Source of the DNA: Apostichopus japonicus
Lineage: Eukaryota > Echinodermata > Holothuroidea > Aspidochirotida > Stichopodidae
Assembly (NCBI RefSeq): GCF_037975245.1
Contig: NC_092562.1
Span: 9,585,001-9,649,000, forward strand
Direction: 5' to 3'
Length of the DNA: 64,000 nucleotides
Part shown: positions 47,981-61,688 of the stretch, in pieces
How positions within the stretch are numbered: position 1 is the first letter of the stretch
Layout: every line of letters starts with the position of its first letter
The notes under the pieces: generated by a model
The model's database searches: none
Told to the model about the DNA's origin: nothing
Seen by the model: the letters and a program-made list of their open reading frames with translations, nothing else
Program-made: the position numbers and the translations under genes

Positions 47981-49640
47981 GTGAGCTAATCTTCAAGTGA
48001 AGCCATTGGATCTATTTAATGGTTTTTCATCTCTCTTTTAACAAAACCATGTGATAAACATTAATGTTAACTCAGGTAGTGCACTGAACAGTAAGTGTTA
48101 TGGTCATTCATCATGCCTCAATCATTCTTTCATGTGTTAACATTTACCTCTTGGTTTGTGTCAACTCTGTTCATGCAAAAATTGATTATTGATTTGATAA
48201 TATTGGCATAACAGAGAAGAGAGAGAGAGATCTCAAATTGATATTGCTGGTAGATTATGTAAAGACCTATATTGAAGAGAAAAGTCTTCCACACTGATAG
48301 CTGAAAGACCCCTTTCATTATCCTGTCCCTCGCTCAAGGTACAGATAAATGAATTCATCAATTTATTTTGACTGGCTAAAACCCTCCCTCTATGGTTCAG
48401 AAGGTGGATCTCAGTCAATTGTCCATGATATCATCAGGATAGTCTTTATTACAAGCTTTACTTGAGGCTTTAATTTGGCTATTATAATACATTTATTCTT
48501 GAAGCCTGATTAGAAATTTACTTTACTGTCAATGTTCTATGAAGTTAAAATTTCATCAAAACTCATGCAACTTTTTTGAAGAATTGTAATTTCTCTCTGT
48601 AGATTAAATATTTGAAACATTATAAAAGATCATGAAAAAAGACAAAGGCTATTCAGTTCAATGGGCATGACAAGAGCATTCACTCTGCTGTTTGCTAACT
48701 GCATTTTACAAAATATCAAATTTAAAAACACATTTCTTTCTTATAAAAACTGCTACTAGGATGTGGTTTTAATCCCAAAAATCTGAAGGTTTTCAGTACT
48801 GTTCACAAGTAATCTCCTTCAACCATCAGAAGATCCAGTTGGTCTCTGCTGTTGTGACATTTCTGTTTTACATCCTTACACAGATAAAACTGTTGTGCCA
48901 TTAAAAAGTGTTACATTTGCAAGCATAAATGGTCTCCGTTGTGGTTTGCATTATACAGAGCATTTGTCACATTTGCTCATCATGCTTTGTTATCCTGCTG
49001 TCGGTGTTGATACAACAGCAATTTCTTCAGGAAAGCTCTCATAGTTACAGCAATTTCTTCAGGAAAGCTCTCTCAGTAGCAGCAGAAACAACATGTCCAT
49101 TTTTCATTCCCTACATTAGCTTTTCCCTTAGTGTCCTCACACTTATGTGGCAAGCCTACATCAATCAAGCATATTTTTTTAAATTTTATTTTCTATTTTC
49201 TCTTGCAAACATAAGAAGCAATATTTAAGGGCTATTTGTTATCTCAGATAAGGGACCAGTTTGCTGAAACAGAATGGCTAGAACAGAAATAGATTAATTT
49301 GAATAGAGAATGCTGTCCACTGAGTACTGACATTTAGAAACAAATGTTTCATTTGTTTTACATTTCATCATCCACATAGTAGTTGTTTGAATTGTAGCTA
49401 CCAAATGGCAACATCCTAAACATTTATCAAATTGTATCTTGAGATTCATCTTAATGGGGGAAATCCACATAAGAGAGGAGTTGTTACAGTACATGATTAA
49501 TCTGTCTCGCTCTTGTATCTTGACATTCCTCTCAATGGGGGAAATTAACATAAGAGAAGAGTTGTAATTAAACTTACACAATCTTTCTGGATCCCTGAAA
49601 AGTTAACAATGATTACTCGCTATTGCGCTTTTCAATTCAG
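47981..49640. other. Array intron
   Basis: Full-length array intron module (1.66 kb), closely similar to 62,028-63,648. No exon or gene recognised. Confidence 0.75.
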
Positions 49641-49979
49641 ATGAAGGGGCAGTTCGTCTCAATGGAGGAAACGAAACAGCTGGTCGAGTTGAGATTTATC
49701 GTAACGGAGAGTGGGGCACAGTGTGTGATGATTACTGGGACATCAGCGATGCTGCAGTGGTATGTCGTCAGTTGGGATTCACAGGAGTCATTTCAGCTCC
49801 TGGTAGTGCTTTATTTGGTGAAGGCTCTGGGGAAATTCACATGGACGACGTAGATTGCACTGGTGATGAAAGCAACCTTTTAAGCTGCGGACACGTAGAA
49901 ATAGACAATTGTGGTCATAGTGAAGATGCAGGTGTAGTTTGTAGTGCTGTACTACCTGCATCTCCAACACCTCCAGTAG
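49641..49979 (+). CDS. SRCR array exon 4 (gene B)
   Basis: 339-nt phase 1-1 exon (acceptor TTCAATTCAG, donor GTAAGC). Variants: Tyr32, Thr48, [13 protein letters not shown] (Asp72), G-H-V-E at 84-87, Ala103. The V-E/I-E dipeptide is shared only with array exon 1. Six cysteines, CDD and NET intact. Confidence 0.95.
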
Positions 49980-51317
49980 GTAAGCTAATCTTCAAGTGAA
50001 GCCATTGGATCTAAGAGAGAGATCTTAAGTGATATTGCTGTAGATAAAGCAAAGACTTTTTTATATTGGAGAGAATAGTCTTCCACACTGATAGCTGAAA
50101 GACACATTTCATTATTCTGTCCCTCACTCAAGGTACAGATAATTGAATGTGTAAATCTATTTTGATTAGCTAAAACCCTCCCTCTATAGTTCAGGAAGTG
50201 GATTGCAGTGCAGTATCATCATAGTAGCTGTTTGAAGCTTTACTTGAGGCTTAAGATTTACTATTATAATTCATTAACTCTTGAAGCCTGATAGAAATTC
50301 ACGTCGCTGTCAATTTTCTGTGGTTATAATTATTTGAAACATTATAAAAGATTATGAAAAAGACATAGGACATTCAGTTCAATGGGCATGATGACAACAT
50401 TCACTCTGCTGTTTGCTAACTGCACATTAAAGAACATTACCAAATTTAGATACAAATTGTGATTTAAATTGTTGTTATGATATGGTTTAATCAACAAATG
50501 TTGAAGGTTGTCAACACTTCTCAAAAGCAAACCTCCTTTAGCCATCAGGAGATCTAGTTGGTCTCTGCTGAGGTGACATTTCTGTCTAACACCCTTATAC
50601 AGATAAAACTGTTGTGCCATTAATAAATGTTACATTTGTAAGTATAAATGTTCTCAGCTTTGGCTTGCAATATACAGAGCTTTTGTCACATTTGTTCATC
50701 AAGCTTTGTTATTCTGCTCTCGGTGTTGATGTAACAGCAATTTCTTCAGGAAATCTCTCAGTAACAGCAGTAACTAACTGTCCATTTTTCATTCCCGATA
50801 TTAGCTTTCTCAGATGTATGTCCTCATTAGTGTCCTCAGATGTATGTGGCAAGCCTACAAAAATCAATCAAATTGTTTAAACTTTCTTTTCCTTTTGTTT
50901 GCAAACACAAGAAGCAATATTTAAGGGCTATTTGTTATCTCAGATAAGGGACCAGTTTGCCGAAACAGAATGGCTAGTACAGAAATAGATTAATTTGAAT
51001 AGAAAATGCTGTCCACTGAGTACTGATAATTGAAAGAAATGTTTCATATGTTTTGCACTTCATCATTCACAAATTAATTGTGTCAGTGGTAGCTACCAAA
51101 TGGTAACTTCCTAAACATTTATCAAATTGTATCTTGAGATTCATCTTAATGGGGGAAATCCACATAACAGAGGAGTTGTTACAGTAAATGTACAATCTGT
51201 CTCGCTTCCGTATCTTATGTTTCAGGGGTGTAGGAAGCTTCCAAAAAGTGTGTGTGTGGGGGGGGGGGTGTGCACAATATCTTTATATCTATATATATTT
51301 CCACTTGTGTCCTCACA
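49980..51317. other. Array intron, left of 4.6-kb insertion
   Basis: Normal array intron module followed by one G-tract unit (landmark near 51,208; 11-G tract at 51,258-51,268), then interrupted by the element at 51,318-51,321. Confidence 0.75.
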
Positions 51318-54300
51318 CATTAGGGAAACAGTCCCCTTACAGCGAAGTTGCATTTCCAACCCGACCTCAAGCGGGGGAGCTCGGGTTGGGCTTATCTCGA
51401 GCTTCAGCTCTGCTTACACCACTTATCTTAACCCTATCACACGGACCAACGAACATGCGGTTTGCTCGCGGCATTAGCTAGTGTGTCAGCTATATGCAAA
51501 TGATCAAGAGATAAACGTTGTTCACAGGCATGCACAGCTATAGCTACAGGTGTACTTACAGTACTCGCGACATATGATCGTATGAAGTGTATTCCGTGTC
51601 TTAGTTCCCTTTGGCTGCCGGTTCGGATTTTCGTGATTTTTATTCACCGGTTCCTGATTTTTCCGCGTCTGGCTTGCCTTTAATACATAACACCAGACGA
51701 CCGCTAATTTTCATAACCGACGCTTGGAAATTTCCCAAACGTTACTACATCCAAACCTGAGATTTTCATGTGCCTCGAATCCATAGCTATCGCATTAGGC
51801 CTAACGCTATGTTGTAATATTGAGAAACCGGCCTCTGAATACGGTCTATATTTTTGTTCAAATTAATGCTGCACAAGTAAATGCATTTTTTTATTATTAG
51901 AAACATCATTGGAGTTGTTTTTAGTTCTTATCATTCCTTTAAAACAATCTGGAAACGTTAAACAGTAATCCTACACTAGTTACGTTGTCACTATTTACTT
52001 AGTTTGATTGGCCTAAGCTTAAATTTCTAATTGAGCTTGAATGGAGTTAATAATAGTGACGAACAAGGATGTTAAACACTAAGTTCGGCATATTTTTTAT
52101 TTGTTCATAAACGGAATTATATTGAACATAAGTACAAAATAACGTCGGAGTGTAAGAATTAGGTATTAAAATTAACATTTTGGTAAAGATTGAAGATGGA
52201 TGATTTGTTTGAGATACTTTTTGAGATGGAAAGTTTGGGTAACTATTCTTGGCGCTTTTCGGGCCATTAACACATCTAGTAGGTTAGGCCATTCGCTATT
52301 CATAAACACATGGTTACTTTATACGGACAATCGTCATCTTTTTTATCTTTGGAATTTTTTTGGGGGAAATCCTTTTTCTTTTTCTTTTTCCGCGAAACTC
52401 CTGAGGTGGTTTAGTAGGGGCCTATACATACACAAGGATACATACAAGCCTTTGTTACATGCATGAGAAGAGTTGCATTAAGTACAATGTACCAATTTTG
52501 AGGGAAGATAGGCTATTTCATTACTAGGGTTGTGCGGGATCCCGGTAGTCAAGTGAATACCGGCATCCCGATCCCGGCTTTGACTAACCCCGATCACAGT
52601 GCAATGTGTAACTACTACCGGTATTGGGAAAACAACTGGTTATTACATTCGTTTCGGTATCATTCCCGGGAATCCAGGACATAATAAAAATATCTAGGTG
52701 TTACTATTTGAATTAGAGAAAAGAAAACACGTTTATTTCTGGTTCCTGCGTTCTTAGTTTGAATAATATCTTATCAATTTACGCACTGGCCTAGACATAT
52801 TAACGAATCAACTTTTCACGTAGTAATTTGGACCTATAGGCTACACCAAATATCGAACGTTAGTGAACTCAGCATGTTACGAGACCTCAAAGTTATTCAG
52901 AAATTTTCGTTATTTATTCTTCCTTCAAACGATGATTGTGAAGGTTCCCATGTACAAAATCTCACCCTTATGCATTTCACCACATTTTGTGATAATAATT
53001 ATAACGATTTAATAATTTTTGATCCAAAACGGAAGGGAGCATATCAAATTAAATCCATCTTCGCACGGGACTGTATATTATTATAGCACAGGGTACGGTA
53101 CTGTTACACACTGCTGTTCGGTACTTGAGAGTTGATGCTGTAATGAAATGGATTCGTTTATTAATGCGGGGGGGGGGGGGGGTTCCACGATGTCATTTCT
53201 AGTTATCTTTCGCTACTTTTTTAATTTTTAAGAACTTTTGTACGAAGATTGATATTGTACATATTGAAAGTATATTTTCTGGAGTAAACAACAGCCAATT
53301 AACGATATAAATAAATCTATACTATTCTTATATATGTAGTTTATAATCCCGTATTTATGTAGCCCCTAAGTTACATTATTGTTGTCTGAAGTTCCAAACA
53401 GGTGGGGACTTGTTGATAGTTAAAAACCTTTCATTGTGAACTTTTAAACTTAAAGTATTAGTAGTAAGTCGAGTCCTGTCTTTACGACATGCTTAGTGAT
53501 TCCCGTTAAATTAAATTGAATTTAGGTAAAAATTCATGCAAACTAGGTAGGCATCGGCCGATCCTAATTCTAAGCCTACATCGAAAGTTACGCCGTATAC
53601 ACCTCACAAGAAAACCACGATAACCTTGAATGAAAAAACAATATTTTGCACTTGAAGATCTGTCTTCCCCCAAAATGCAATGATAAGGTCTAGACTCAGT
53701 ACTTCTTGATACATTGAGTTTCAAAAACTAGTCAAAAACATTTTCTGGAGAAAAAAACGTAAGATATTTTTCACAAAAATTGATAGATAAGTGCTTCCTC
53801 ACAATCAACGAGTCGCCCCGAAATTCGCTCCCTTACGTAAAACTTCTATATATATTACACGTGGAAAAACACGAGTTTTTACACACATAATTCCCATTGA
53901 CATTGGTCACGGAACATAAGTAGGTCATCGACATTCGAACTTGGCAACTTGCCCAAGTTCATCGCACCATGGGAACGACCCAACAGATTAAACATTATGT
54001 TACATTTTCCCGCCATCTGGACGCCGATTGTAAATTTTGGTGTAATATGCAAATTATGAATGGTACTGCCCTTGGTTAAAACTTAAAACTATTGCGACAC
54101 ATACAAATTTTGGGAAACTGTTGTATAGAAGAAACTTTTGTATCAAGTGTAAAGTACTATGGTAGGCCTACTATAATTTATAAAAGACGGTTTTCCTCAG
54201 GTGATAAGGAAAAGGGATGTTTCGGTGAACTCGATCTCTTTGTATAGTACTTGGATACTTAAAATGACCATGCTGTACATGCAGCTTCTATTTCTCTTTA

Positions 54301-55936
54301 AGTAAGCTCTTCTTAGCATTGTTATCCGTTGTGGATCTTTATTGGAATAAATACGAAATGTATTTTTTGACGCCAGTATTTAACGGTAGGCCTAAGCATT
54401 TCTTAAATTGTTGACTGAGCTTCAAAATCCATTTTCAAAAAGTCTGTTTTCATGAAGGTTTTGTAAAATCGACATATAGCTAGGGTAGGAAAATATTAAC
54501 GAAAGTTGTTCTATTATACAAATAAAATACATGTTTCTCGTACTGAGATCTGAAGGGAAAAAACGGGCGGCTATCGTTCTTCTTTTCATGCGCTTATACT
54601 AGTTTGGAATATGTGGCAACCTTTACGTGATTTCAGAAATGGCTCTTGTTCTTGGAAAAATGACTCCCAGTCATTATTCATTTTCTTATATTAATGTTCT
54701 TATTATTATTGTATATTATTATATTTTTCATTTCACTATTGGTTATGGTACTTCAGGTCCTCGGGAGAAGTTAGCTTAACGCTAACCGAGTTAAATATAC
54801 GGAGATTTGATCACGGGTGCCAATTTGTATCTACGGATCCCCTTAAAATAACATTCAATGCTAACAGCATCCTCCTATTCTTATGAGGCGAATAGCACAT
54901 AATATCAATAGGATGGTCGGAAGGATGTACCTTAGATTATGAAATTGTGTTGCGGGCGCTGAGCGAGTGTATGGAGGGCCCGAATGCCCGACATTTTTTT
55001 ATTTATTCGCATTTTCATCCAGGGTTGCTTATTCAGCAAAAGCTGATTTCCAATAAGGCCCTGCTTTTTACATTCAACGTTATACATAAAAAGTAAAACA
55101 TAGCAATACAAAAACAATTAAATGTACAGATACAAAACAATTAACGCTGTAAAGTGGAGACAACTACAAAAAAAATGGAAATAAAAGAATTATCAAAAAT
55201 TGGGCTTGCAAATAATAACTGGAAAGTTTTGGAAACCAACACTATGCTAGTTATTTCAACATGCGCGTTGAAACTTTCGATACCCAAGAGCTGATATAAT
55301 GTAATAGCTGAACAAAGCCCAGGAAGCAATATAAAAAAAAATATTGTAAAAAACAGCAAATAAGATTCATAATGCAAAAGTTATCATTGTAATCACTCTT
55401 TGGTGAAAGGATTGGTGTGCCTACGACATGAAATTGAAACACAGTAGAAGACTTTCAGTTTATCTCAGTTTAGCCCCCCCCCCCCGCACCCCCTGTGAAA
55501 GATATGGAGGGGCGGAAGTATCATTCCGCCCCCCTCCCCCCGCTTCGCTTTTCTGTCATCCTAAATCTGTGTTATTATTTATATATTACATAGAAACATA
55601 GTTACAAGATAGTTGAGGTCTTGACATGTACAGAGATGAGTTTTAAATGCAAGTCTTCCACTCAACACAGTACACGTTAAGAAGTCAATATCATTTCAGC
55701 TATACACTCTATACTGTCTTGATTGCTCATTGAAGTGCATATAATCCCTTATGTCCTGTGAAACTGGTTTAATTAAATTACTGTAGTTCGCATAAGCGAT
55801 CTTGTGGTCATTCTTATCTTGCTCATCTTACAAAACCTGCTCAACCATGTGTGGTATAGCCAGATAAGCAGCCACTTTGCAACAATTCAAGTGGAAAATT
55901 TTGCACCTTCGGTGTAAGGGGACTGTTTCCCTAATG
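51318..55936. mobile_element. 4.6-kb element with 30-bp terminal inverted repeats
   Basis: Starts CATTAGGGAAACAGTCCCCT and ends with its inverse AGGGGACTGTTTCCCTAATG; the arms match over 30 bp with one mismatch. The flanking DNA continues the array intron (CCTCACA | TTTGTGGCAAGCC), matching uninterrupted paralogous introns, so the empty site is visible. An AT dinucleotide on each side, if the ends are TAGGG/CCCTA, would be a 2-bp target duplication. The interior differs in base composition and has no recognisable transposase, but contains a hAT-end-like TAGGGTTGTGCGGGATCCCG at 52,526 and a G17 run near 53,168, so it may be composite. Superfamily not assigned. Confidence 0.8.
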
Positions 55937-56425
55937 TTTGTGGCAAGCCTACATCAATCAATTATATTTTTTTTAATTTTATTTTCTCTTGCAAACACAA
56001 GAAGTAATATTTAAAGGCTATTTGTTATTTCAGATAAGGGACCAGTTTGCTGAAACAGAATGGCTAGAACAGAAATAGATTAATTTGAATAGAAAATGCT
56101 GTCCACTGAGCACTGATAATTGAAACAAATGTTTCTTTGTTTTGCACTTCCTCATTCACAAAGTAGTTGTGTCAGTAGTAGCTACCAAATGGTAACGTCC
56201 TAAACATTTATCAAATTGTATTTTGAGATTCATCTAAATTGAGGATATCCACATAACAGAGGAGTTGTTACAGTACTTGAACAATCTGTCTCACTTCTGT
56301 ATCTTGAGATTCCTCTCCATGGCGGAAATTTATATAAAAGAATATTTGTTATGAAACTTGTACAATCTTTCTTGATCCTTTGAAATGTTAGAAGTGGTTA
56401 CTAGACATTTTGCTTTCCGATTCAG
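55937..56425. other. Array intron, right of insertion
   Basis: Resumes the array intron at TTTGTGGCAAGCCTACATC and ends with the paired repeat of about 80 bp and acceptor of array exon 5. Confidence 0.8.
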
Positions 56426-56764
56426 ATGAAGGGGCAGTTCGTCTCAATGGAGGAAACGAAACAGCTGGTCGGGTTGAGATTTATCGTAACGGAGAGTGGG
56501 GCACAGTGTGTGATGACTTCTGGGACATCAGCGATGCTGCAGTGGTATGTCGTCAGTTGGGATTCCCAGGAGTCATTACAGCTCCTGGTGGTGCTTCATT
56601 TGGTGCAGGCTCTGGGGAAATTCACATGGACGACGTAGAATGCACTGGTGATGAAAGCAACCTTTTAAGCTGCCGACACACAGCAATAGACAATTGTGGT
56701 CATGGTGAAGATGCAAGTGCAGTTTGTAGTACTGTACTGCCTGCATCTCCAACACCTCATGCAG
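56426..56764 (+). CDS. SRCR array exon 5 (gene B)
   Basis: 339-nt phase 1-1 exon (acceptor CCGATTCAG, donor GTGAGC). Variants: Phe32, Pro48, [16 protein letters not shown], Glu72, R-H-T-A, and EDASAVC in place of EDAGVVC. Linker LPASPTPHA. Cysteines, CDD and NET intact. Closest to exon 6 (shared VITAPG, DVEC and HA linker). Confidence 0.95.
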
Positions 56765-58109
56765 GTGAGCTAATCTTCATGTGAAGCCATTGGATCTAAG
56801 AGAGATCTCAAGTGATATTGCTGGTAGATAATGCAAGACTTATTTATATTGTGGAGAATATTATTCCACACTGATAGCTGGAGACCCATTTTATTATCCT
56901 GTCCGTCACTCAAGGTACAGATAATTGAATGTATAAATCTTATTTGATTAGCTAAAACCCTCCCTCTATAGTTCAGGAAGTGGATCGCAGTGCGGTATCA
57001 TCAGGGTAGCTTTACTTGAGGCTTAACGTTTACTATTATAATTCATTTATTCTTGAAGCCTGATAAGAAATTTACGTCGCTGTCAATTTTCTGTGGTTAT
57101 TACTATTTGAAACATTATAAAAGATTATGAAAAAGACATAGGACATTCAGTTCAATGGGCATGATGACAACATTCACTCTGCTGTTTGCTAACTGCACAT
57201 TAAAGAATATTACCAAATTTAGATACAAATTGTGATTCAAACTGCTGTTAGGATATGGTTAATCCACAAATGTTGAAGGTTGTCAACACTTCTCAAAAGC
57301 GACCTCCTTTAGCCATCAGGAGATCCAGTTGGTCTCTGCTGTGGTGACATTTCTGCCTTACACCCTCATACAGATAAAACTGTTGTGCCATTAATAAATG
57401 TTACATTTGCAAGCATAAATGGTCAATGCTGTGGTTTGCAATATACAGAGCATTTGTCACATTTGTTCATCAAGCTTTGTAATTCTGCTGTCGGTGTTGA
57501 TGTAACAGCAATTTCTTCAGGAAATCTCTCTCAGTAACAGCAGTAACTACCTGTCCATTTTTCATTCCCGACATTAGCTTTCTCAGACGTATGTCCTCAT
57601 TTGTGTCCTCACACTTATGTGGCAAGCCTACATCAATCAATCAAATTGTTTAAATTGTCTTTTCCTTTTGTCTGCAAATACAAGAAGCAATATTTAAGGG
57701 CTATTTGTTATCTCAGATAAGGGACCAGTTTGCTGAAACAGATGTGCTAGTAAAGAAATAGATTAATGTGAATAGAAAATGCTCTCCACTGAGTACTGAT
57801 AATTGAAAGAAATGTTTCATATGTTTTGCACTTCATCATTCACAAAGTAATTGGGTCAGTTGTAGCTACCAAATGGTAACGTCCTAAACATTTAACAAAT
57901 TGTATCTTGAGATTCATCTTAATGGGGGAAATCCACATAAGAGAGAAGTTGTTATAGAACTTGAACAATCTGTCTCACTTCTGTATCTTGAGATTCTTTT
58001 CCATGGGGGAAATTTATATAAAAGAATATTTGTTATTAAACTTGTACAATCATTCTTGATCCTTTGAAAAGTTAAAAGTGGTTACTAGACATTTTGCTTT
58101 CCGATTCAG
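56765..58109. other. Array intron
   Basis: Array intron module of 1.35 kb, ending with the paired repeat. No gene recognised. Confidence 0.75.
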
Positions 58110-58448
58110 ATGGAGGGGCAATTCGTCTCAATGGAGGAAACGAAACAGCTGGTCGAGTTGAGATTTACCGTAACGGAGAGTGGGGCACAGTGTGTGATGA
58201 TTTCTGGGACATCAGCGATGCTGCAGTGGTATGTCGTCAGTTGGGATTCCCAGGAGTCATTACAGCTCCTGGTGGTGCTTTATTTGGTGAAGGCTCTGGG
58301 GAAATTCACATGGACGACGTAGAATGCACTGGTGATGAAAGCAACCTTTTAAGCTGCCGACACACATCAATAGACAATTGTGGTCATGGTGAGGATGCAG
58401 GTGTAGTTTGTAGTACTGTACTGCCTGCATCTCCTACACCTCATGCAG
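58110..58448 (+). CDS. SRCR array exon 6 (gene B)
   Basis: 339-nt phase 1-1 exon (acceptor CCGATTCAG, donor GTGAGC). Begins [10 protein letters not shown]. Variants Phe32, Pro48, [11 protein letters not shown], Glu72, R-H-T-S. Linker LPASPTPHA. All six cysteines and CDD intact. Confidence 0.95.
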
Positions 58449-59806
58449 GTGAGCTAATCTTCAAGTGAAGCCATTGTATCTAAGAGAGAGATCTCAAGTG
58501 ATATTGCTGGTAGATAATGCAAAGACTTATTTATTTTGGAGAGAATAGCCTTCAAACTGATAGCTGAAAGACCCATTTCATTATCCTGTCCCTCACTCAA
58601 GGTACAGATAATTGAATGTGTAAATCTATTTTGATTGGATAAAACCCTCCCTTTATAGTTCAGGAAGTGGATCGCAGTGCGGTATCATCAGGGGAGCTGT
58701 TTGAAGCTTTACTTGAGGCTTTACTATCACTATAATAATTAATTTACTTTTGAAGCCTGATAGAAATTTACTCAGCTGTCAATGTTCTCTGTAGTTATTT
58801 GTATTTGAAACATTATAAAAGATAATGAAAAGACATAGGCTTATTAAGTTCAATGGGCATGATGACAACATGCACTCTGCTGTTTGCTAACTGCATTGTA
58901 AAGAATATTACCAAATTTAGAAACAAATCTTTGTGATACAAACTGCTGTCAGGATATGGTTTTTATCAACAACAAAATTGAATGTTATCAGCACTTCTCA
59001 TAAGCAATCTCTATTGGCCATCAGGAGATCCAGTTGGTCTCTGCTGTGAAAACATTTCTGTTTTACACCCTAACACAGATAAAACTGTTGTGCCATTAAT
59101 AAATATTAAATTTGCAAGCATAAATGGTGTCTGCTGTGGTTTGCAATATACAAAGCACTTGTCACATTTGTTCACCATGCTTTGTTATCCTGCTGTCGGT
59201 TTTGATACAACAGCAATTTCTTCAGGAACTCTCTCTCAGTAACAGCAGAAACTACATGTCCATTTTTCATTCCCGACATTAGCTTTTCCTATAGTGTCCT
59301 CACACTTATGTGGCAAGCCTACATCAATCAAGCATATTTTTAGTTAAATTTTATTCTCTCTTTTGACTGCAAACACATGAAGCAACATTTAAGGGCTATC
59401 ATTATCTCAGATGGTGACCAGTTTGCTAAAACAGAGTGCCTAGTAGAGAAATAAACATATTTGAATAGAAAATGCTGTCCACTGAGTACTGACATTTAGG
59501 AACAAACGTTTCATTTGTTTTACATTTCATCATTCACATAGTAGTTGTTTGAGTAGTAGCTACCAAATGGTAACTTTTTTCCTAAACATTTATCAAATTG
59601 TATCTTGAGATTCATCTTAATGGGGGAAATCCACATAACAGAGGTGTTGATTTAGTACATGAACAATCTGTCTCGCTTCTGTATCTTAAGATTCCTCTCA
59701 ATGAGGGAAATTTACATAAAAAAAGAGTTGTTATTAAACTTTAAAATCTTTGTGGATCCTTTGAAAAGTTCAAAGTGGTTACTAGACATTTTGCTTTCCG
59801 ATTCAG
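58449..59806. other. Array intron
   Basis: Array intron module of 1.36 kb with the paired repeat before the acceptor. No gene recognised. Confidence 0.75.
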
Positions 59807-60145
59807 ATGAAGGGGCAGTTCGTCTCAATGGAAGAAACGAAACAGCAGGTCGAGTTGAGATTTATCGTAGAGGAGAGTGGGGCACAGTGTGTGATGATTA
59901 CTGGGACATCAGCGATGCTGCAGTGGTATGTCGTCAGTTGGGATTCCCAGGAGTCATTTCAGCTCCTGGTGGTGCTTCATTTGGTGAAGGCTCAGGGGAA
60001 ATTCACATGGACGACGTAGCATGTACTGGTGATGAAAGCAAACTCTTAAGCTGCAGACACACAGCAATAGACAATTGTGGTCATAGTGAAGATGCAGGTG
60101 TAGTTTGTAGTACTGTACTACCTGCATCTCCTACACCTCCAACAG
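59807..60145 (+). CDS. SRCR array exon 7 (gene B)
   Basis: 339-nt phase 1-1 exon (acceptor CCGATTCAG, donor GTGAGC). Variants: Arg10 (NGRNET), Arg22 (YRRGEW), Tyr32, Pro48, VISAPGG, Ala72, Lys79, R-H-T-A. Linker LPASPTPPT. Cysteines, CDD and NET intact. The open frame extends upstream through part of the intron, but the acceptor fixes the exon start. Confidence 0.95.
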
Positions 60146-61688
60146 GTGAGCTAATCTTCAAGTGAACCATTGGATCTATTTAATGGTTTTTCATCTCTCA
60201 TTTAAAAATATCATGTGATAAACATTAATGTTAACTCAGATAGTGCACTGAACAGTAAGTGTTATGGTCATTCATCATGCCTCAATCATTCTTTCATGTG
60301 TTAGCATTTACCTCCTGGTCTCTGTCAATTCTGTTCATGCAACACTTGAATATTTGATAATATGGGTATATCAGAGAAGAGAGAGATCTCAAATTGATAT
60401 TGCTGGTAGACAATATAAAGACTTATATTGAAGAGTAAAGTCTTCCACACTGATAGCTGAAAGACCCATTTCATTATCCTGTCTCTCACTCAAGGTACAG
60501 ATAATTGAATGTATAAATCTATTTTGATCGGCTAAAACCCTCCCTTTATAGTTCCGGAAGTGGATTGCAGTGCGGTATCATCAGGGTAGCTGTTTGTAGC
60601 TTTACTTGAGGCTTTACGTTTACTATAATAATTCATTTATTCTTGAAGCCTGATTAGAAATTTACTTAGCTGTCAATGTTCTCTGTAGTTATTTGTATTT
60701 GAAACAGTATAAAAGATAATGAAGGACATAGGCTTATTCAGTTCAATAAGCATTATGATAACATGCACTCTGCTGTTTGCTAACTGTATTGTAAAGAATA
60801 TTACCAAATTTAAAAACATATCTTTGTGATACAAACTGCTGTCAGGATATGGTTTTTATCAAAAACAAAATTGAAAGGCGTCAGCACTTCTCATTAGCAA
60901 TCTCCATTGCCCATCAGAAGATCCAGTTGGTCTCTGCTGTGGTGACATTTCTGTTTTTCACCCTAACACAGATAAAACTGTTTTGTCATTTATAAATGTT
61001 ACATTTAGAAGCATAAACGTTCTCAACTGAGGTTTGCAATAAACAGAGCATTTGTCACATTTGTACATCATGCTTTGTAATTCTGCTGTTGGTGTTGATG
61101 TAACAGCAATTTCTTCAGGAAATCTCTTTTGTAACAGCAGTAACTACATGTCCATTTTTCAGTCCCGACATAAACTTTTCCGATAGTGTCCTCACAATTA
61201 TGTTGCAAGCCTACATCAATCAATCATATTTTTTCACATTTTATTTTCTCTTGCAACACAAGAAGCAATATTTAAGAGCAATTTGTTATCTCAGATAAGG
61301 GACCAGTTTGCTAAAAAAGAGTGGCTAGTAAAGAAATAGATTAATTTAAATAGAGAATGCTGTCCACTGAGTACTGACATTTAGAAACAAATGTTCAGTT
61401 GTGTTACATTTCATCATCCACATAGTAGTTGTTTGAATTGTAGCTACCAAATGGTAACGTCCTAAACATTTAACAAATGGTATTTTGAGATTCATTTTAA
61501 TGGGGGAAATCCACATAACAGAGAGGTTGATATAGTACATGAACAATCTGTCTCGCTCCTGTATCTTGAGATTCCTCTCAAGGAGGGACATTTACATAAG
61601 AGAAGAGTTGTTTTTAAACCAGTACAATCTTTCTGGATACTTTGAAAAGGTAAAAATGGTTTACTCGCTATTGTGCATTCCAATTCAG
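60146..61688. other. Array intron
   Basis: Array intron module of 1.54 kb, paired repeat at its 3' end. No gene recognised. Confidence 0.75.

Noticed and set aside
52526-52690. Possible hAT terminus (TAGGGTTGTGCGGGATCCCG) inside the 4.6-kb element
   Set aside because: Only one end is visible and no matching inverted end or transposase was found, so not listed as a separate element.
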